Source: Natronincola peptidivorans (GTDB taxonomy: Bacteria; Bacillota; Clostridia; Peptostreptococcales; Natronincolaceae). Taken from it: DNA of 64,000 nucleotides. The translations under genes were made by a program, and so were the position numbers. This document shows positions 27,970 to 37,234 of this stretch, in pieces; within the stretch, counting starts at the first letter, position 1, and each line of letters starts with the position of its first letter. Below the pieces are notes generated by a model, which searched no databases, was not told the origin of the DNA, and saw only the letters and a program-made list of their open reading frames with translations. The stretch spans positions 1 to 64,000 of the forward strand of contig NZ_FOHU01000006.1 of the NCBI RefSeq assembly GCF_900111615.1, given 5' to 3'.

Positions 27970-29841
27970 TTAATCCATTAAAACAATAATCCTTGTAGCT
28001 ACAAACTCATTGTTTTCATAATTTCCATGGATAATAACTTCATCATCTCTATCAAGATATCTGATATCTATTTCTCTACCTGTATCCTCAACAAATTTTG
28101 TATGTCTATTGTAGTAAACAGTAACTGTTTCTTCCCTTGAGGAAATATCATATGGCCTTACGATCATTCTATTGAGCCCTTCGTGAATCCTGGTGATTTC
28201 TCCGCTGATGATATTTCTATGGCCTCTCCTCTTGGCTTCTATTTCAATAACTCTATCATTTTGCAGCTCTAGCTCTACTTCATAATTTGTTCTTAAATCA
28301 TAGATGTCTGCTCTTTCATTGTCGAGATAGACTGATACCGCATTGTCTATGATATAGGTTACCTCTTCATCATTATTATTTGTAATGGTGAGCCTTATTG
28401 GGTTCTCGATGGTTATTGATTTGATAGTTCCTTTATCCTCTTGTTTTGTATCAATGCCCGTAGCTTCTATGCGCCTAACTTTGCTACTTCTTACCTCGAT
28501 GTTAACAATGTCTCCCCTTACTAAATCTTCTAAATCTGCACTTCTATTGTCTCTTCTAACAACAACATCGTCATGAATCTCTAAATCTCTTATTTCACTG
28601 CCCACAGTTCGAACACTGATTCTAAAGGGATATCTTCCAAAGTTTACACCACTATTTAATATGCCTGTAAAGCTTTGATATTCATAATCTACAAGGACTT
28701 CTATAGCTCTATCCCCTTCATATCTGATGGTTACTGAATCATCTTCCTTTAAATCGCGAAAGGCAGCTGTTTTATCCTCGATTTTGATTTCTGTATCATC
28801 ATAGACTCTATAGGTTCTTCCCCCCACTACAATTCTATGGTATAGGTCTCCTAGCATTATTCGATCTATAAAGCCTTCTATTTTGTTTTCTTTAGGATTA
28901 ACTTCTATTTTTGTTAAACGATTGCTATTTTCAAAGGTAAGATTTACTCTTTGTCCTTTGGCTAGAGCATTTATGGATCTACTTGTGCCATCAATGATGA
29001 TTTCTGCACTGCTTGGTACTTCATATAAATCCATAACATCCTCTTCATCCCTTACAAGGATTGTGCGATTGGCTATCACTACATGCTCTAGAGTGCCACC
29101 CTTTTTTGTGATATTAGGTTCTTCTTCTACTGGTGCAGGTACTGGCGCCGGCACCTCTACTACGATATCTGCTGTTTTCAGCACATCATAAGCTTTTGAG
29201 CATATGGTTGCCATCTCAGCTCTGGTTATGGTGTTTTGCGGGTTAAATCTATTGGTGTTGTCCCCAGAGAAGATATTGTTTTTTACCAATAACTCCACAT
29301 AAGGCATCGCAGACGCATGAATCATTTCTCTATCTATAAAGGTTAATGGAGATACAGAGCTGCGTTGCGGGTTAGGATCTATGGCCTTGCCTAAGTATAC
29401 TGCCACCTGCTGTCTAGATGCACTTACCTGTTGTTCTCCACTCATAAGGTTAGCTAGGTCATTGCCTTCTAGGATATTATACTCCCAAGCATAGGCTGTG
29501 GCTTCGTAGGCCCACTCAGGAATGTTGTAGGAGGCCAATACGTTTCTATATTTATCTACATAGTTTTCAGTGGATTTTAGTTTATTGGTTGCTCTTAGGG
29601 TTCTAAATATCATGTGTACTGCCTGCACCCTGCTGACAGGGCTTTCTGGTTTGAATACCAGTTGTCCGTTCTCCGTCATCCCGCTAACGATTCTTTCTTC
29701 AGCCATTTTTGTGATATGTCGTGTTGCCCAATGACTTGACGGCAAATCAGCAAAGGATGTGTTAGCAAAGCTAGCAGTTACAGTGGTTAGAAACATAAGT
29801 AATGAAATTGTTATGACAAGCATTTTTCTTAGGCTTTTCAT
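27970..29841 (-). CDS. S-layer-homology (SLH) domain protein with C-terminal beta-rich repeats
   Basis: A 623-residue exported protein: signal peptide ending near ANTSFA, then three SLH domains. SLH marks are DLPSSHWATRHITKMAE, VSRVQAVHM, then a second unit, then NRFNPQNTITRAEMATI. A Pro/Glu linker (VPAPVPAPVEEE) follows, and then about 380 residues of repeats (roughly 70-80 residues each) with the theme V-x-L-x-x-R-x-x-D-hydrophobic-hydrophobic-D-L. SLH domains bind the secondary wall polymer and so anchor the protein. The repeats resemble those of the 933-residue SLH protein. ATG follows AAGGGGGAT. Confidence 0.88.
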   Translation of the reverse strand: MKSLRKMLVITISLLMFLTTVTASFANTSFADLPSSHWATRHITKMAEERIVSGMTENGQLVFKPESPVSRVQAVHMIFRTLRATNKLKSTENYVDKYRNVLASYNIPEWAYEATAYAWEYNILEGNDLANLMSGEQQVSASRQQVAVYLGKAIDPNPQRSSVSPLTFIDREMIHASAMPYVELLVKNNIFSGDNTNRFNPQNTITRAEMATICSKAYDVLKTADIVVEVPAPVPAPVEEEPNITKKGGTLEHVVIANRTILVRDEEDVMDLYEVPSSAEIIIDGTSRSINALAKGQRVNLTFENSNRLTKIEVNPKENKIEGFIDRIMLGDLYHRIVVGGRTYRVYDDTEIKIEDKTAAFRDLKEDDSVTIRYEGDRAIEVLVDYEYQSFTGILNSGVNFGRYPFRISVRTVGSEIRDLEIHDDVVVRRDNRSADLEDLVRGDIVNIEVRSSKVRRIEATGIDTKQEDKGTIKSITIENPIRLTITNNNDEEVTYIIDNAVSVYLDNERADIYDLRTNYEVELELQNDRVIEIEAKRRGHRNIISGEITRIHEGLNRMIVRPYDISSREETVTVYYNRHTKFVEDTGREIDIRYLDRDDEVIIHGNYENNEFVATRIIVLMD

Positions 29842-29985
29842 TGTCTGTTATCCCCCTTGTTTTTATTAAAAATTATAGATATACTATTCTATATATTTCC
29901 TTAAAATCCTGCATTTATCTGCATTTTTTTCATTTTGGGTCTTTTGTTGTGGATTGTAATATATCTGCAGCTGTGTCTATATTCC

Positions 29986-30100
29986 GTTACGCCACGGGGA
30001 CAGTCCCTCAGACACATTGAGAAACATGTGTCAGTTGGACAGTCCCCTTAACTCCGCTCTGGGAAACGCTAGCCAGTTGGACAGTCCCCATTTCTCTGCT
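29986..30100. repeat. REP-like hairpin repeat, family A (copy 1, plus an extra right half)
   Basis: Outer arms are GCCACGGGGACAGTCCC and GGACAGTCCCC; the inner stem pairs GACACAT with ATGTGTC. A second right half (GCCAGTTGGACAGTCCCC) follows at 30072-30090. It fills most of the 277-bp gap between the SLH gene and the small HTH-like gene. Other family A copies are at 43441, 43819 and 46971. Confidence 0.8.
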
Positions 30101-30118
30101 AGCTTTTCCTTGCTCCTG

Positions 30119-30316
30119 CTATAAGTGATCTTGTCTAAATATAGGGATAAGTTGCTGTTTTATCTCCTCTGGCAGGTCTTTCAGCTTGGTGTTGTCTAGT
30201 TTTTGTATTTGTACTGTGTCCCAGTTTACTTTTTCAGCTAATTCTTTTACTGTTAAACTAGCAGATTTTCTTAGTTCTTTCACTGTTTTATTTTGGTTTA
30301 TCCAATAAAACAACAT
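30119..30316 (-). CDS. Small HTH-like protein
   Basis: A 65-residue protein starting at ATG 30316 (GAGGTGA upstream; an in-frame GTG at 30325 has no site). The sequence VKELRKSASLTVKELAEKVNWDTVQIQKLDNTKLKDLP resembles an XRE-type helix-turn-helix with a short N-terminal arm. It may be a DNA-binding regulator, but it is shorter than most and target genes are unknown. It lies 149 bp after the second ligase-type gene. Confidence 0.55.
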   Translation of the reverse strand: MLFYWINQNKTVKELRKSASLTVKELAEKVNWDTVQIQKLDNTKLKDLPEEIKQQLIPIFRQDHL

Positions 30317-30344
30317 CCTTCTCACCTCGAATTAAGATCTTTTA

Positions 30345-30364
30345 AGCTTTAATCAATTAAAGCT
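30345..30364. other. Perfect 9-bp inverted repeat upstream of the HTH-like gene
   Basis: AGCTTTAAT pairs with ATTAAAGCT around two bases. It sits about 29 bp before the ATG at 30316 and has no T-run. It could be an operator for the HTH-like protein itself or a weak terminator for the gene before it. Confidence 0.4.
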
Positions 30365-30462
30365 GTAATAAAATGGCTGCCAAGTATCCAATCATAGAGA
30401 TTTACTAAGCAGCTTAGAGTTGCAATATATGGTTAGCATTTCATTATTATTTATAGTTTTAA

Positions 30463-32292
30463 CTATTCTGTTATTGAGTTGCTAGAATTTGTAGTCTTGG
30501 ATAAACTAATATTAATGCTTTGACCCATACCCAACAAAATCCAAAAGACAGGAGCTACCGAAACGACGCTATCATTAAATAATCCTGCAGCTAAATATCC
30601 ACATATGGCAAAAAATATGCTTATGCCAATTATGGTGTTGGTATCACTTAATTCCCTTCTCCAGTATATTTTGATACTGGAATAAATATAATAACTGAAA
30701 ATTGCTAGTAAAGCTAATAAAGAAATGATCCCTGTATTTATTGCGGTTTGAAGATACATATTATGTGCTTTATCCACTACAACATTCAAAAACCCGTATG
30801 CCCTTAACCTGCCTATATAATCATGATTGGGGAAATACAAGGCAAATGTGTCTGGTCCTTTGCCTATAATCATAGTATCTTTAAGTAGAGGAATAGATCT
30901 AGACCAAATATACCCCCGTGCTGAACCAAGACTTTCTCTACCTTCAAACCCCCAGCTAGGCACTTCCTCCAGGTCAACTGTTTGTCTTCTATGATCTAGC
31001 ATTGTAAATTTGTTATTATTTATTAAGAATTCCAAGTTTATGTTTTTGTTACTTACTCTCAGTATTTTAGTACCGTTCTCTTTTAGTATATTAAATCTGT
31101 AATTTTCAAATATTGGGTTGTTAACTATCATACTTTGTCCTTGGTCTATAACATCTAAATAATTACCTTTATCGTCCCTGAATTCTAATTCTTCTGTATC
31201 AGTAATAACTATTTTTATACTTTCATCTTCAGCAATTATATCCACTTCATTATTATTAATAACTATATTCTGAAAGTCCATTCGATTAGCTTCTATTCGA
31301 GCGTCTATTGTTAGATTCATTACCTTCCCTTTTAGTATACCACCTGTTAAATAATCCATGGAGGTAAACATGAGAACTCCAACAAGAATAAATGCTCCTA
31401 TATATCTCCAATTCTTTAGTATTTCTCGTCGTAAAAAAATTATAATCACAATCAAGGCACATACTAAACCTATAATTCCTGCTCTAGAACGTGAGCCTAT
31501 GAGATTTAGGACTAGTAGACCACTAAAGGCTAAACTTCCAATTTTCCACGTTTTCTTTTCTAAAATGAGAAATAATGATACTGCTATAGGTATCAGCATA
31601 GCCATATAACTACCAACGTAATTTGAATGACTCAAGGTTGAGTATATTGTGGCCTGTTCTAGTGATGAAGATGCTTGCCCAACTAAATCGTGAAACCCTC
31701 TTGGCAAAATCAGTTTTTGCCCCCAAAGTGTATTAAAAATATCTTTTTCTATAAATTGAAAAACACCTATAATACTTATTATTATTGCTGATATCGTTAA
31801 ACTAGCTAAAAGTACCTTAATCTGTTTTTCTCCATCAACAAGATTTATTGTAATAAATAAAATAATCATATATCCAATTATGGTTAGCATTCCTTCAAAT
31901 CGATCAGCAAATCCATAGACCGCAATTGCTTTATAGTCTGAAAATATAGTAGATAATATAACAAATAATGAATAAATAGCAATAGGTATGTATATATTTG
32001 ATCTCTTTAATTTTTTTTCTTTTGTCAAAAACTTAAAGATTAATGTGATAGTAGAAATCACCGTAGCAATGATAAACCACATCATTTTATAATATGAATT
32101 GAACTCTAATCTATATTCTAAAGAAGTCCAAAAAATATATATCTCTGTATCTAGCGGAACGACTTTTAAATATACTATTAAAGGTACTATCATTAGAATA
32201 AAGGCTAATGGCAGTATAGATGCTATGTTGTCTTTGCTTTCTATCTTATCTCTTAATGACCTTTTTTGACTGCGTTTTTTAGCTTTAGCCAA
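30463..32292 (-). CDS. O-antigen ligase-type membrane protein with large external insert
   Basis: A 609-residue protein with about 11 membrane segments. The conserved ligase loop reads IIGKGPDTF and later KAHNMYLQTAINTGIIS. Between membrane segments near residues 320 and 490 lies a hydrophilic insert of about 160 residues (ESIKIVITDTEELEFRD and similar beta strands). It is the second ligase-type protein in the window, so two acceptors or one ligase plus one polymerase are possible. The start is TTG, fixed by AGGAGGTGA seven bases before it. Confidence 0.8.
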   Translation of the reverse strand: MAKAKKRSQKRSLRDKIESKDNIASILPLAFILMIVPLIVYLKVVPLDTEIYIFWTSLEYRLEFNSYYKMMWFIIATVISTITLIFKFLTKEKKLKRSNIYIPIAIYSLFVILSTIFSDYKAIAVYGFADRFEGMLTIIGYMIILFITINLVDGEKQIKVLLASLTISAIIISIIGVFQFIEKDIFNTLWGQKLILPRGFHDLVGQASSSLEQATIYSTLSHSNYVGSYMAMLIPIAVSLFLILEKKTWKIGSLAFSGLLVLNLIGSRSRAGIIGLVCALIVIIIFLRREILKNWRYIGAFILVGVLMFTSMDYLTGGILKGKVMNLTIDARIEANRMDFQNIVINNNEVDIIAEDESIKIVITDTEELEFRDDKGNYLDVIDQGQSMIVNNPIFENYRFNILKENGTKILRVSNKNINLEFLINNNKFTMLDHRRQTVDLEEVPSWGFEGRESLGSARGYIWSRSIPLLKDTMIIGKGPDTFALYFPNHDYIGRLRAYGFLNVVVDKAHNMYLQTAINTGIISLLALLAIFSYYIYSSIKIYWRRELSDTNTIIGISIFFAICGYLAAGLFNDSVVSVAPVFWILLGMGQSINISLSKTTNSSNSITE

Positions 32293-32546
32293 TGGTCCCT
32301 CACCTCCTGAGCAAAATTATTATTAATAATTCTTAGTAAACATCTAAATGCTACTATCTATTAATTCTTTTATTCTTATTAGTATGCAGTTTTTCTAATA
32401 ACCTCTCCAACAAATTATAGCATATTTATGTTTGAAATTCTATATATCATACGTGCCATCTACCTTTCTCACACTTGCTTTTCATTTCATTAATAGGAGG
32501 ACGTTACCGCCCTCTGTCTAGGTTACGTTAGTTTTAAAAACACAGT

Positions 32547-35054
32547 TTACATTCTTTCAAAGATGGGTCGTAAAATAAAATCCTCCCATGGGATAATATA
32601 TAAAGTCTGTGTTTGATCTACCCTTCCTTCCCAGCCTGCAAATACATAGCCTTCCTTTGGTATGGCTTTAACCTCTATAGGAATACCTGTAAAATACTCC
32701 CCTTGCCAATGATTGTTATTTTCTAATCCTTGGGTTTCTTCATCTATCGTTATGGTATTGATTCTGACAGTACCCTCATTCATATCCTCTATACCTATTG
32801 TAAAGTTTACAGTTTTCATGATGCCAAACTGTTCCATAATATACTGTCTCATAAATCTAGGTCGCTTTTCTGCAAAGCTTCTCATAACATCTATATTCCC
32901 TTGCCACTCCTGTAGGCTGCCAAAATTTTCCCAGCGTTTTATGTTGTACTGCATTTCCTGCTGCAGATCATTTTGCATACTTCCTATCTGATGGATGACA
33001 TTTTCTGGTCTGAAGTTGGTGTTCATCGTATCAGCAAAGCGATTGATAAACTGATGCTGAAACTCTTCGTTCTCTAGTAGGGAGCGTAATAAGAATGTAT
33101 ATTCAGGTGCATTTCTGTCAGAGCCTTTATCTGTGGTAGCCCACTCTAGTGTATTATGGGTATGCATTCCTTGTTTTTGAAAATCAAAGCCATAGTCTGT
33201 GTCAAACAACATCCATCTCCATCTGCCATCGTGACCATAGGGTGCATCCGGTTGATATCCCTCTGTTTTTAGTCGCCAAAACTGTACGTTATTCCCTAGC
33301 CAGTCGGTATTGGCGATATAGATGCCTGTGATTTGATAGTCGATGAAACTTTCTATATCAATTAAGGTTTTTACATGATTATAGTTTCTCTCTAGAGTAA
33401 TGTCCTCTTCCTTGATGAAATTCAGTATGTCTATATAATGCTCTGCATCTAAAGCTTTTTCTTCGCTCTCCAACTCCTCTATATCGATGATGGCTACCTC
33501 ATTACCATCTAGGTTGTAGTTTGTCTCAAGATAGTGGTTGTCAAAACGCTCTCGGATGTTATGAATTCCCCAATACTCTCCATTGATATAGACAACTGCT
33601 GGGCGATAGGCCTGTGTATCTATCCTAAAATCCTTCACTAGCTCTTGGATTAAAGCATCACGAAACATTGTATAGCTCCAATCATTTCCAGAGTTTCTAA
33701 GTATTAGACGTTTAAACTGCTGCAAAGTTCCATCTTCTCCAGCTTTTTGTAGTCCTGGAAAGATTTCATGGGTAAAAGTTCCCTCTGTATCGTATTCGTT
33801 TCTAGCATAAATCCTAAGGGTCTTTTGTGCCCATGCTCTAGTAAAGCCTCCATGAATCCTTAGACCAGCTGGTTGAGAAAATCCTAGGGTGCCATCTGCT
33901 TCATAAAACTCTATATGAATAGGCTTTTCCCATTCTATGCCCCTCAGTTGATAGTTGGCGGGGGCATTTCCCAGCACTCTTGCTTCTGGGTTTTGACTTC
34001 TCCATTGGTCAAAGGTCTGGCCTAGGATATAGATCCCTTCTTCGTAATCAAAAAGGTTATTTATATCAGTGGTTATAGAGATTACAGGCAAATCAAATCG
34101 ATGATGAATGGCCTCATCAATAAAGTAAGTGTGGGTGGCGATAGGGCTTGCAACTGATCCGTCTTTAAAAGCTTTTGCTCGCACTACAGTCGCCTTAATA
34201 AAATCTCCCGTTGGAGGGTACCATTTATATCTTTGATAGCCCCAGCCTTCGTATAGTTCATCGGAGGCTGTTTGTATAAATGATATGGGATATTGAGGTC
34301 CGGTATCAGCTGCTATGGTTTGGATAGGTTGGTTGGCAACCACCATATCTTTTTGTATCTCTATGGGTCCTTCGTATCTATTAGAATCAAAGGTTGGTTC
34401 AGAACCATCTAAAGTATAATAGATGATAGCACCTTCCTCACTGGTTAAATTTAATTTTATATTTTCTTGATAAAATCCCCCAATTTCAGAAAAAGTAGGT
34501 GGTTTTAATACCGATTGGTATCCTTCTACTGCATTGTTACTAGTGCCTGGAGTAGGCATATCAAAAAAACTCCATGCCCCTCCTCCATCTGCTGCTCTAC
34601 CATAGGACATGTTTCTAGGGATTAACACTGCCTCCACACTATCTATCACTGTTCTTCCATTAGATGCTGTTAAAACAATTGGTTCTCCTCCTGAGCTAAT
34701 GCTGAAATTTGTGTGGATGTCTCCATTTTTTCCTGCTTTATCCTTGCCTGAGGCCCATATTAGAAAATGCTCTCCTGGCTCTATGAACACTCTAGGAAAA
34801 CTCCATTTTGTCAGGTTGTTTGGATCATCTGAGAGGTAATATCCATTTAGGTTAATTCTCTTATCTCCCATATTATATAACTCAATCCAATCAGAAAAGT
34901 CTCCGTCTGTATCTGCAATGGCTTCTCCGTTGGAAGACATGATTTCGTTTATATATAGTACATCCTGTGGATTTGTTGTTGGTAAAAGAACAAGAGTTAG
35001 TGATATAGCTACTATTAGTATCCCTACTATGATATAAGCTTTTTTCTTTTCCAT
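32547..35054 (-). CDS. Exported CotH-kinase-type protein with lamin-tail and chitobiase-like domains
   Basis: Start ATG 35054 follows GAGGAGG; an upstream in-frame TTG has no site. The 835 residues hold, in order: a signal anchor, a lamin-tail domain (INEIMSSNGEAIADTDGDFS), a chitobiase-type strand (YYTLDGSEPTF), a CotH domain and a C-terminal bacterial repeat (YVFAGWEG). CotH marks are RIHGGFTRAWAQKTLRIYAR, NDWSYTMFRDALIQ, YWGIHNIRERFD and FDTDYGFD. CotH of Bacillus is a spore-coat protein kinase. Here the exported setting suggests a surface or adhesion role; whether it phosphorylates anything is open. Confidence 0.87.
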   Translation of the reverse strand: MEKKKAYIIVGILIVAISLTLVLLPTTNPQDVLYINEIMSSNGEAIADTDGDFSDWIELYNMGDKRINLNGYYLSDDPNNLTKWSFPRVFIEPGEHFLIWASGKDKAGKNGDIHTNFSISSGGEPIVLTASNGRTVIDSVEAVLIPRNMSYGRAADGGGAWSFFDMPTPGTSNNAVEGYQSVLKPPTFSEIGGFYQENIKLNLTSEEGAIIYYTLDGSEPTFDSNRYEGPIEIQKDMVVANQPIQTIAADTGPQYPISFIQTASDELYEGWGYQRYKWYPPTGDFIKATVVRAKAFKDGSVASPIATHTYFIDEAIHHRFDLPVISITTDINNLFDYEEGIYILGQTFDQWRSQNPEARVLGNAPANYQLRGIEWEKPIHIEFYEADGTLGFSQPAGLRIHGGFTRAWAQKTLRIYARNEYDTEGTFTHEIFPGLQKAGEDGTLQQFKRLILRNSGNDWSYTMFRDALIQELVKDFRIDTQAYRPAVVYINGEYWGIHNIRERFDNHYLETNYNLDGNEVAIIDIEELESEEKALDAEHYIDILNFIKEEDITLERNYNHVKTLIDIESFIDYQITGIYIANTDWLGNNVQFWRLKTEGYQPDAPYGHDGRWRWMLFDTDYGFDFQKQGMHTHNTLEWATTDKGSDRNAPEYTFLLRSLLENEEFQHQFINRFADTMNTNFRPENVIHQIGSMQNDLQQEMQYNIKRWENFGSLQEWQGNIDVMRSFAEKRPRFMRQYIMEQFGIMKTVNFTIGIEDMNEGTVRINTITIDEETQGLENNNHWQGEYFTGIPIEVKAIPKEGYVFAGWEGRVDQTQTLYIIPWEDFILRPIFERM

Positions 35055-35167
35055 GGCTGCCTCCTCTATTGAAAAGAGTTCTTTAAGCAATATGATAAGT
35101 TATTTTGTTTATTGTTGCAAGAAGGAATTTAATATGCTTGGATTATAAATAATAAAATAATTAGTAC

Positions 35168-35197
35168 AAAACAAAAGAGCCAATTGAGATTGACTCT
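35168..35197 (-). terminator. Terminator after the TolC-like gene
   Basis: On the minus strand AGAGTCAAT pairs with ATTGGCTCT (one T-G pair) around CTCA, followed by TTTGTTTTG. It lies 23 bp past the stop codon. Confidence 0.7.
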
Positions 35198-35219
35198 AAC
35201 AAAACTAAAGTATTCATTT

Positions 35220-36356
35220 CTAGTTTAAATAATCTGGAGCAAGATATGGCTTTGCTATTAATTGTTTTAATTCTTCATGTTGTATTATAATGTTCTTTAG
35301 CGCAACCTCAAGTGATTTTAATTGTGTTTCTGTTTCAAGTAAATCATTTTTCGTAATCATACCTAATTCAAATCTTAGCTCTAAAATAGTAAAATTTTCA
35401 TTAGCTTCTTTAAGCTTAAGTTCTTGAATTCTATACTGTGTTTCTAATTGCTGAATTTGATTATATCGTAGTCTTAGGGATTCTCTTAAATTTTGTTTAG
35501 CACTATTTACGTTGTTCTCAGCTTTTGTTTTGTCTATTTGAAGTGCTCTGTAAGGCTCTTGGTTAGCATTGTAGGTATATAAGCTTAATCTATTCTGCGA
35601 AAGACTAATCTGTTGTTCTAAATTCCATATATATGGATCACGTGCAATCATTCTGTTTATGTGCAAATCAATATCTAATTCTTCTAAAGGTTCATAATTT
35701 ATCTCTTTGCTTATTAAGCGTCTTTCTTTCTCATCTAATCCAATTGCCTTGTTTAGTTTAATGTACTGATTATCCAAAGCCTTTTTTAAAATGTCTTGTT
35801 GTTTTAATACCTCTTGGTATTGATTATTTAATGTAGTATAATCTAACTTACTTCTCAGTCCATTGTTTACCATTAAGTTCATTGTTTGTATTTTTTTCCC
35901 CATTGTATTTATCTGAGTATCCAATAATTCTAACTCATTCTCAGTTTTAATGATTTCATTAAATATACTATTTATTTCGAAACCAATATTTTCATTTATA
36001 ATCTCCAATTGCCTTTTACTCATACCTAGACTGGTTTCTCTTGCTAAATACATTTGTAGTTCCTGTCTAGCAATTAAATCCTGTATATCATTTCCAGGTC
36101 CTTCTGGTCTCGAATATCTTAAATCCTGTGCTGATTGATCTCTTAATTCTTGGCTTCTTTCAACATCCGCAGCAGCATTTCTTGCTGTGTAACTTCTTCT
36201 CAAAGCCATTTCCAGAGCTTCTTCATAGGTTAATATGCGTTGTTCAATCTCATTAATATTATTATGCATTTCTTGTGCATAACTAAAATTAATAGATAGT
36301 GCAAGTAAGATTATAACAACTATCAAATTCTTAGCTTTGAAGGTGAATTTTTTCAT
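35220..36356 (-). CDS. TolC-family-like exported coiled-coil protein
   Basis: The 378-residue protein starts at ATG 36356 (AGGAG nine bases before; the ATG at 36365 touches the site). A signal peptide ends at SYAQ. The rest is almost wholly alpha-helical with two related halves, each starting with a short (T/E)YEEALEMAL- or DPYIWNLEQQI-like helix, and ends with TKNDLLETETQLKSLE. This is the pattern of the outer-membrane efflux (TolC) family without clear beta-barrel strands. TolC-like proteins occur in single-membrane Clostridia, where their role is unclear. It forms an operon with the stalk-domain gene 12 bp upstream. Confidence 0.72.
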   Translation of the reverse strand: MKKFTFKAKNLIVVIILLALSINFSYAQEMHNNINEIEQRILTYEEALEMALRRSYTARNAAADVERSQELRDQSAQDLRYSRPEGPGNDIQDLIARQELQMYLARETSLGMSKRQLEIINENIGFEINSIFNEIIKTENELELLDTQINTMGKKIQTMNLMVNNGLRSKLDYTTLNNQYQEVLKQQDILKKALDNQYIKLNKAIGLDEKERRLISKEINYEPLEELDIDLHINRMIARDPYIWNLEQQISLSQNRLSLYTYNANQEPYRALQIDKTKAENNVNSAKQNLRESLRLRYNQIQQLETQYRIQELKLKEANENFTILELRFELGMITKNDLLETETQLKSLEVALKNIIIQHEELKQLIAKPYLAPDYLN

Positions 36357-36368
36357 TATATTCATCTC

Positions 36369-37103
36369 CTAATTATTTAATAATATGTCTAGAACTACTT
36401 CAATTCTTTCTTGAGAGTAATCATTTTTCAAAATATTTAAATATAAACTCATATTCTTCGCATTTTCTGGAGTTGATGGTAGAACTACATAGCCTTCTTG
36501 TGCTTTATCCTTAATAATATCATTATACCAAACCATATCATACCTATGTGGCCCCACATCTTTTGTAAAGTATTCTTTATTTTCTACTACAACTCTAGTA
36601 TCTCGTTGTATTAACTGAAGAGGAGCTGAATTTTTATTGTCAATCGTTAGGTATACAACTGTTTGAGTATTATTTCTATCAATAACAGTAGCAGTTATAT
36701 TCATACCTTTGTAAGCTTTACTTACTGGTAGTCTTTGGTATTCTATTTTTCTGTCCTCTTCTTGTTGCTCTGTATCTTCCTTTTCTTTTTTACTTTCAAT
36801 TATTGTTACATCTTGTTTATCTTCCGATTTGATATCAATTGTCTTAGTTGCGTCATCCCATATTACTGCCGCCCCCAAATTCTCCGCTATAAACCTAGCC
36901 GGTACATAACTTCTCCCTTCATAGACAATCACATTATACCCTTCTGGCAACGCTTTTGCTTCACCATTAAATTGAAACTGAAAGGCATTATTGATCCAAG
37001 CAGCAATCCCTTGGGGACTTGCATAGATATTACCTAAAGACATAGTAAGTATACTGCCCAAAACCAAGCCTGCTGCTAAGTACTTCACTTTCCGCAACTC
37101 CAT
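36369..37103 (-). CDS. Exported protein with copper-amine-oxidase N-terminal-like (stalk) domain
   Basis: A 244-residue protein with a signal peptide (to about residue 30) and one stalk domain at 50-90: YVPARFIAENLGAAVIWDD followed by KTIDIK. A charged spacer rich in Lys and Glu comes next (103-120). A C-terminal beta domain (ATVIDRNNTQTVVYLTIDNK) resembles extracellular Ig-like or TEFb-type domains. It has no enzyme motifs. The gene lies 12 bp before the TolC-like gene, which suggests a surface pair. ATG follows GGGAGGG. Confidence 0.75.
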   Translation of the reverse strand: MELRKVKYLAAGLVLGSILTMSLGNIYASPQGIAAWINNAFQFQFNGEAKALPEGYNVIVYEGRSYVPARFIAENLGAAVIWDDATKTIDIKSEDKQDVTIIESKKEKEDTEQQEEDRKIEYQRLPVSKAYKGMNITATVIDRNNTQTVVYLTIDNKNSAPLQLIQRDTRVVVENKEYFTKDVGPHRYDMVWYNDIIKDKAQEGYVVLPSTPENAKNMSLYLNILKNDYSQERIEVVLDILLNN

Positions 37104-37178
37104 TCCTTTCCCTCCCTTTTATCATTTCAATATGAATTATAAATATTTTGTTTCTATTTTACTGTTCTTCTTATTTAT

Positions 37179-37213
37179 GTAAAAAGAGACTCCCGAAGGA
37201 GTCTTCTTTTTAC
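37179..37213 (-). terminator. Strong terminator of the major surface-protein gene
   Basis: A UUCG tetraloop closes the perfect stem AGACTCC/GGAGTCT. After one bulged A, GTAAAAAG pairs with CTTTTTAC. The stop codon of the 767-residue protein is 22 bp away. A-rich and T-rich flanks could make it work in both directions. Confidence 0.9.
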
Positions 37214-37234
37214 TTTATCTATTGTTTAAGATAA

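Noticed and set aside
32490-32515. Hairpin GAGGGCG/CGTCCTC after the CotH-type gene as a terminator
   Set aside because: The stem is only seven pairs with one G-U and no T-run follows, so I left it out of the feature list.
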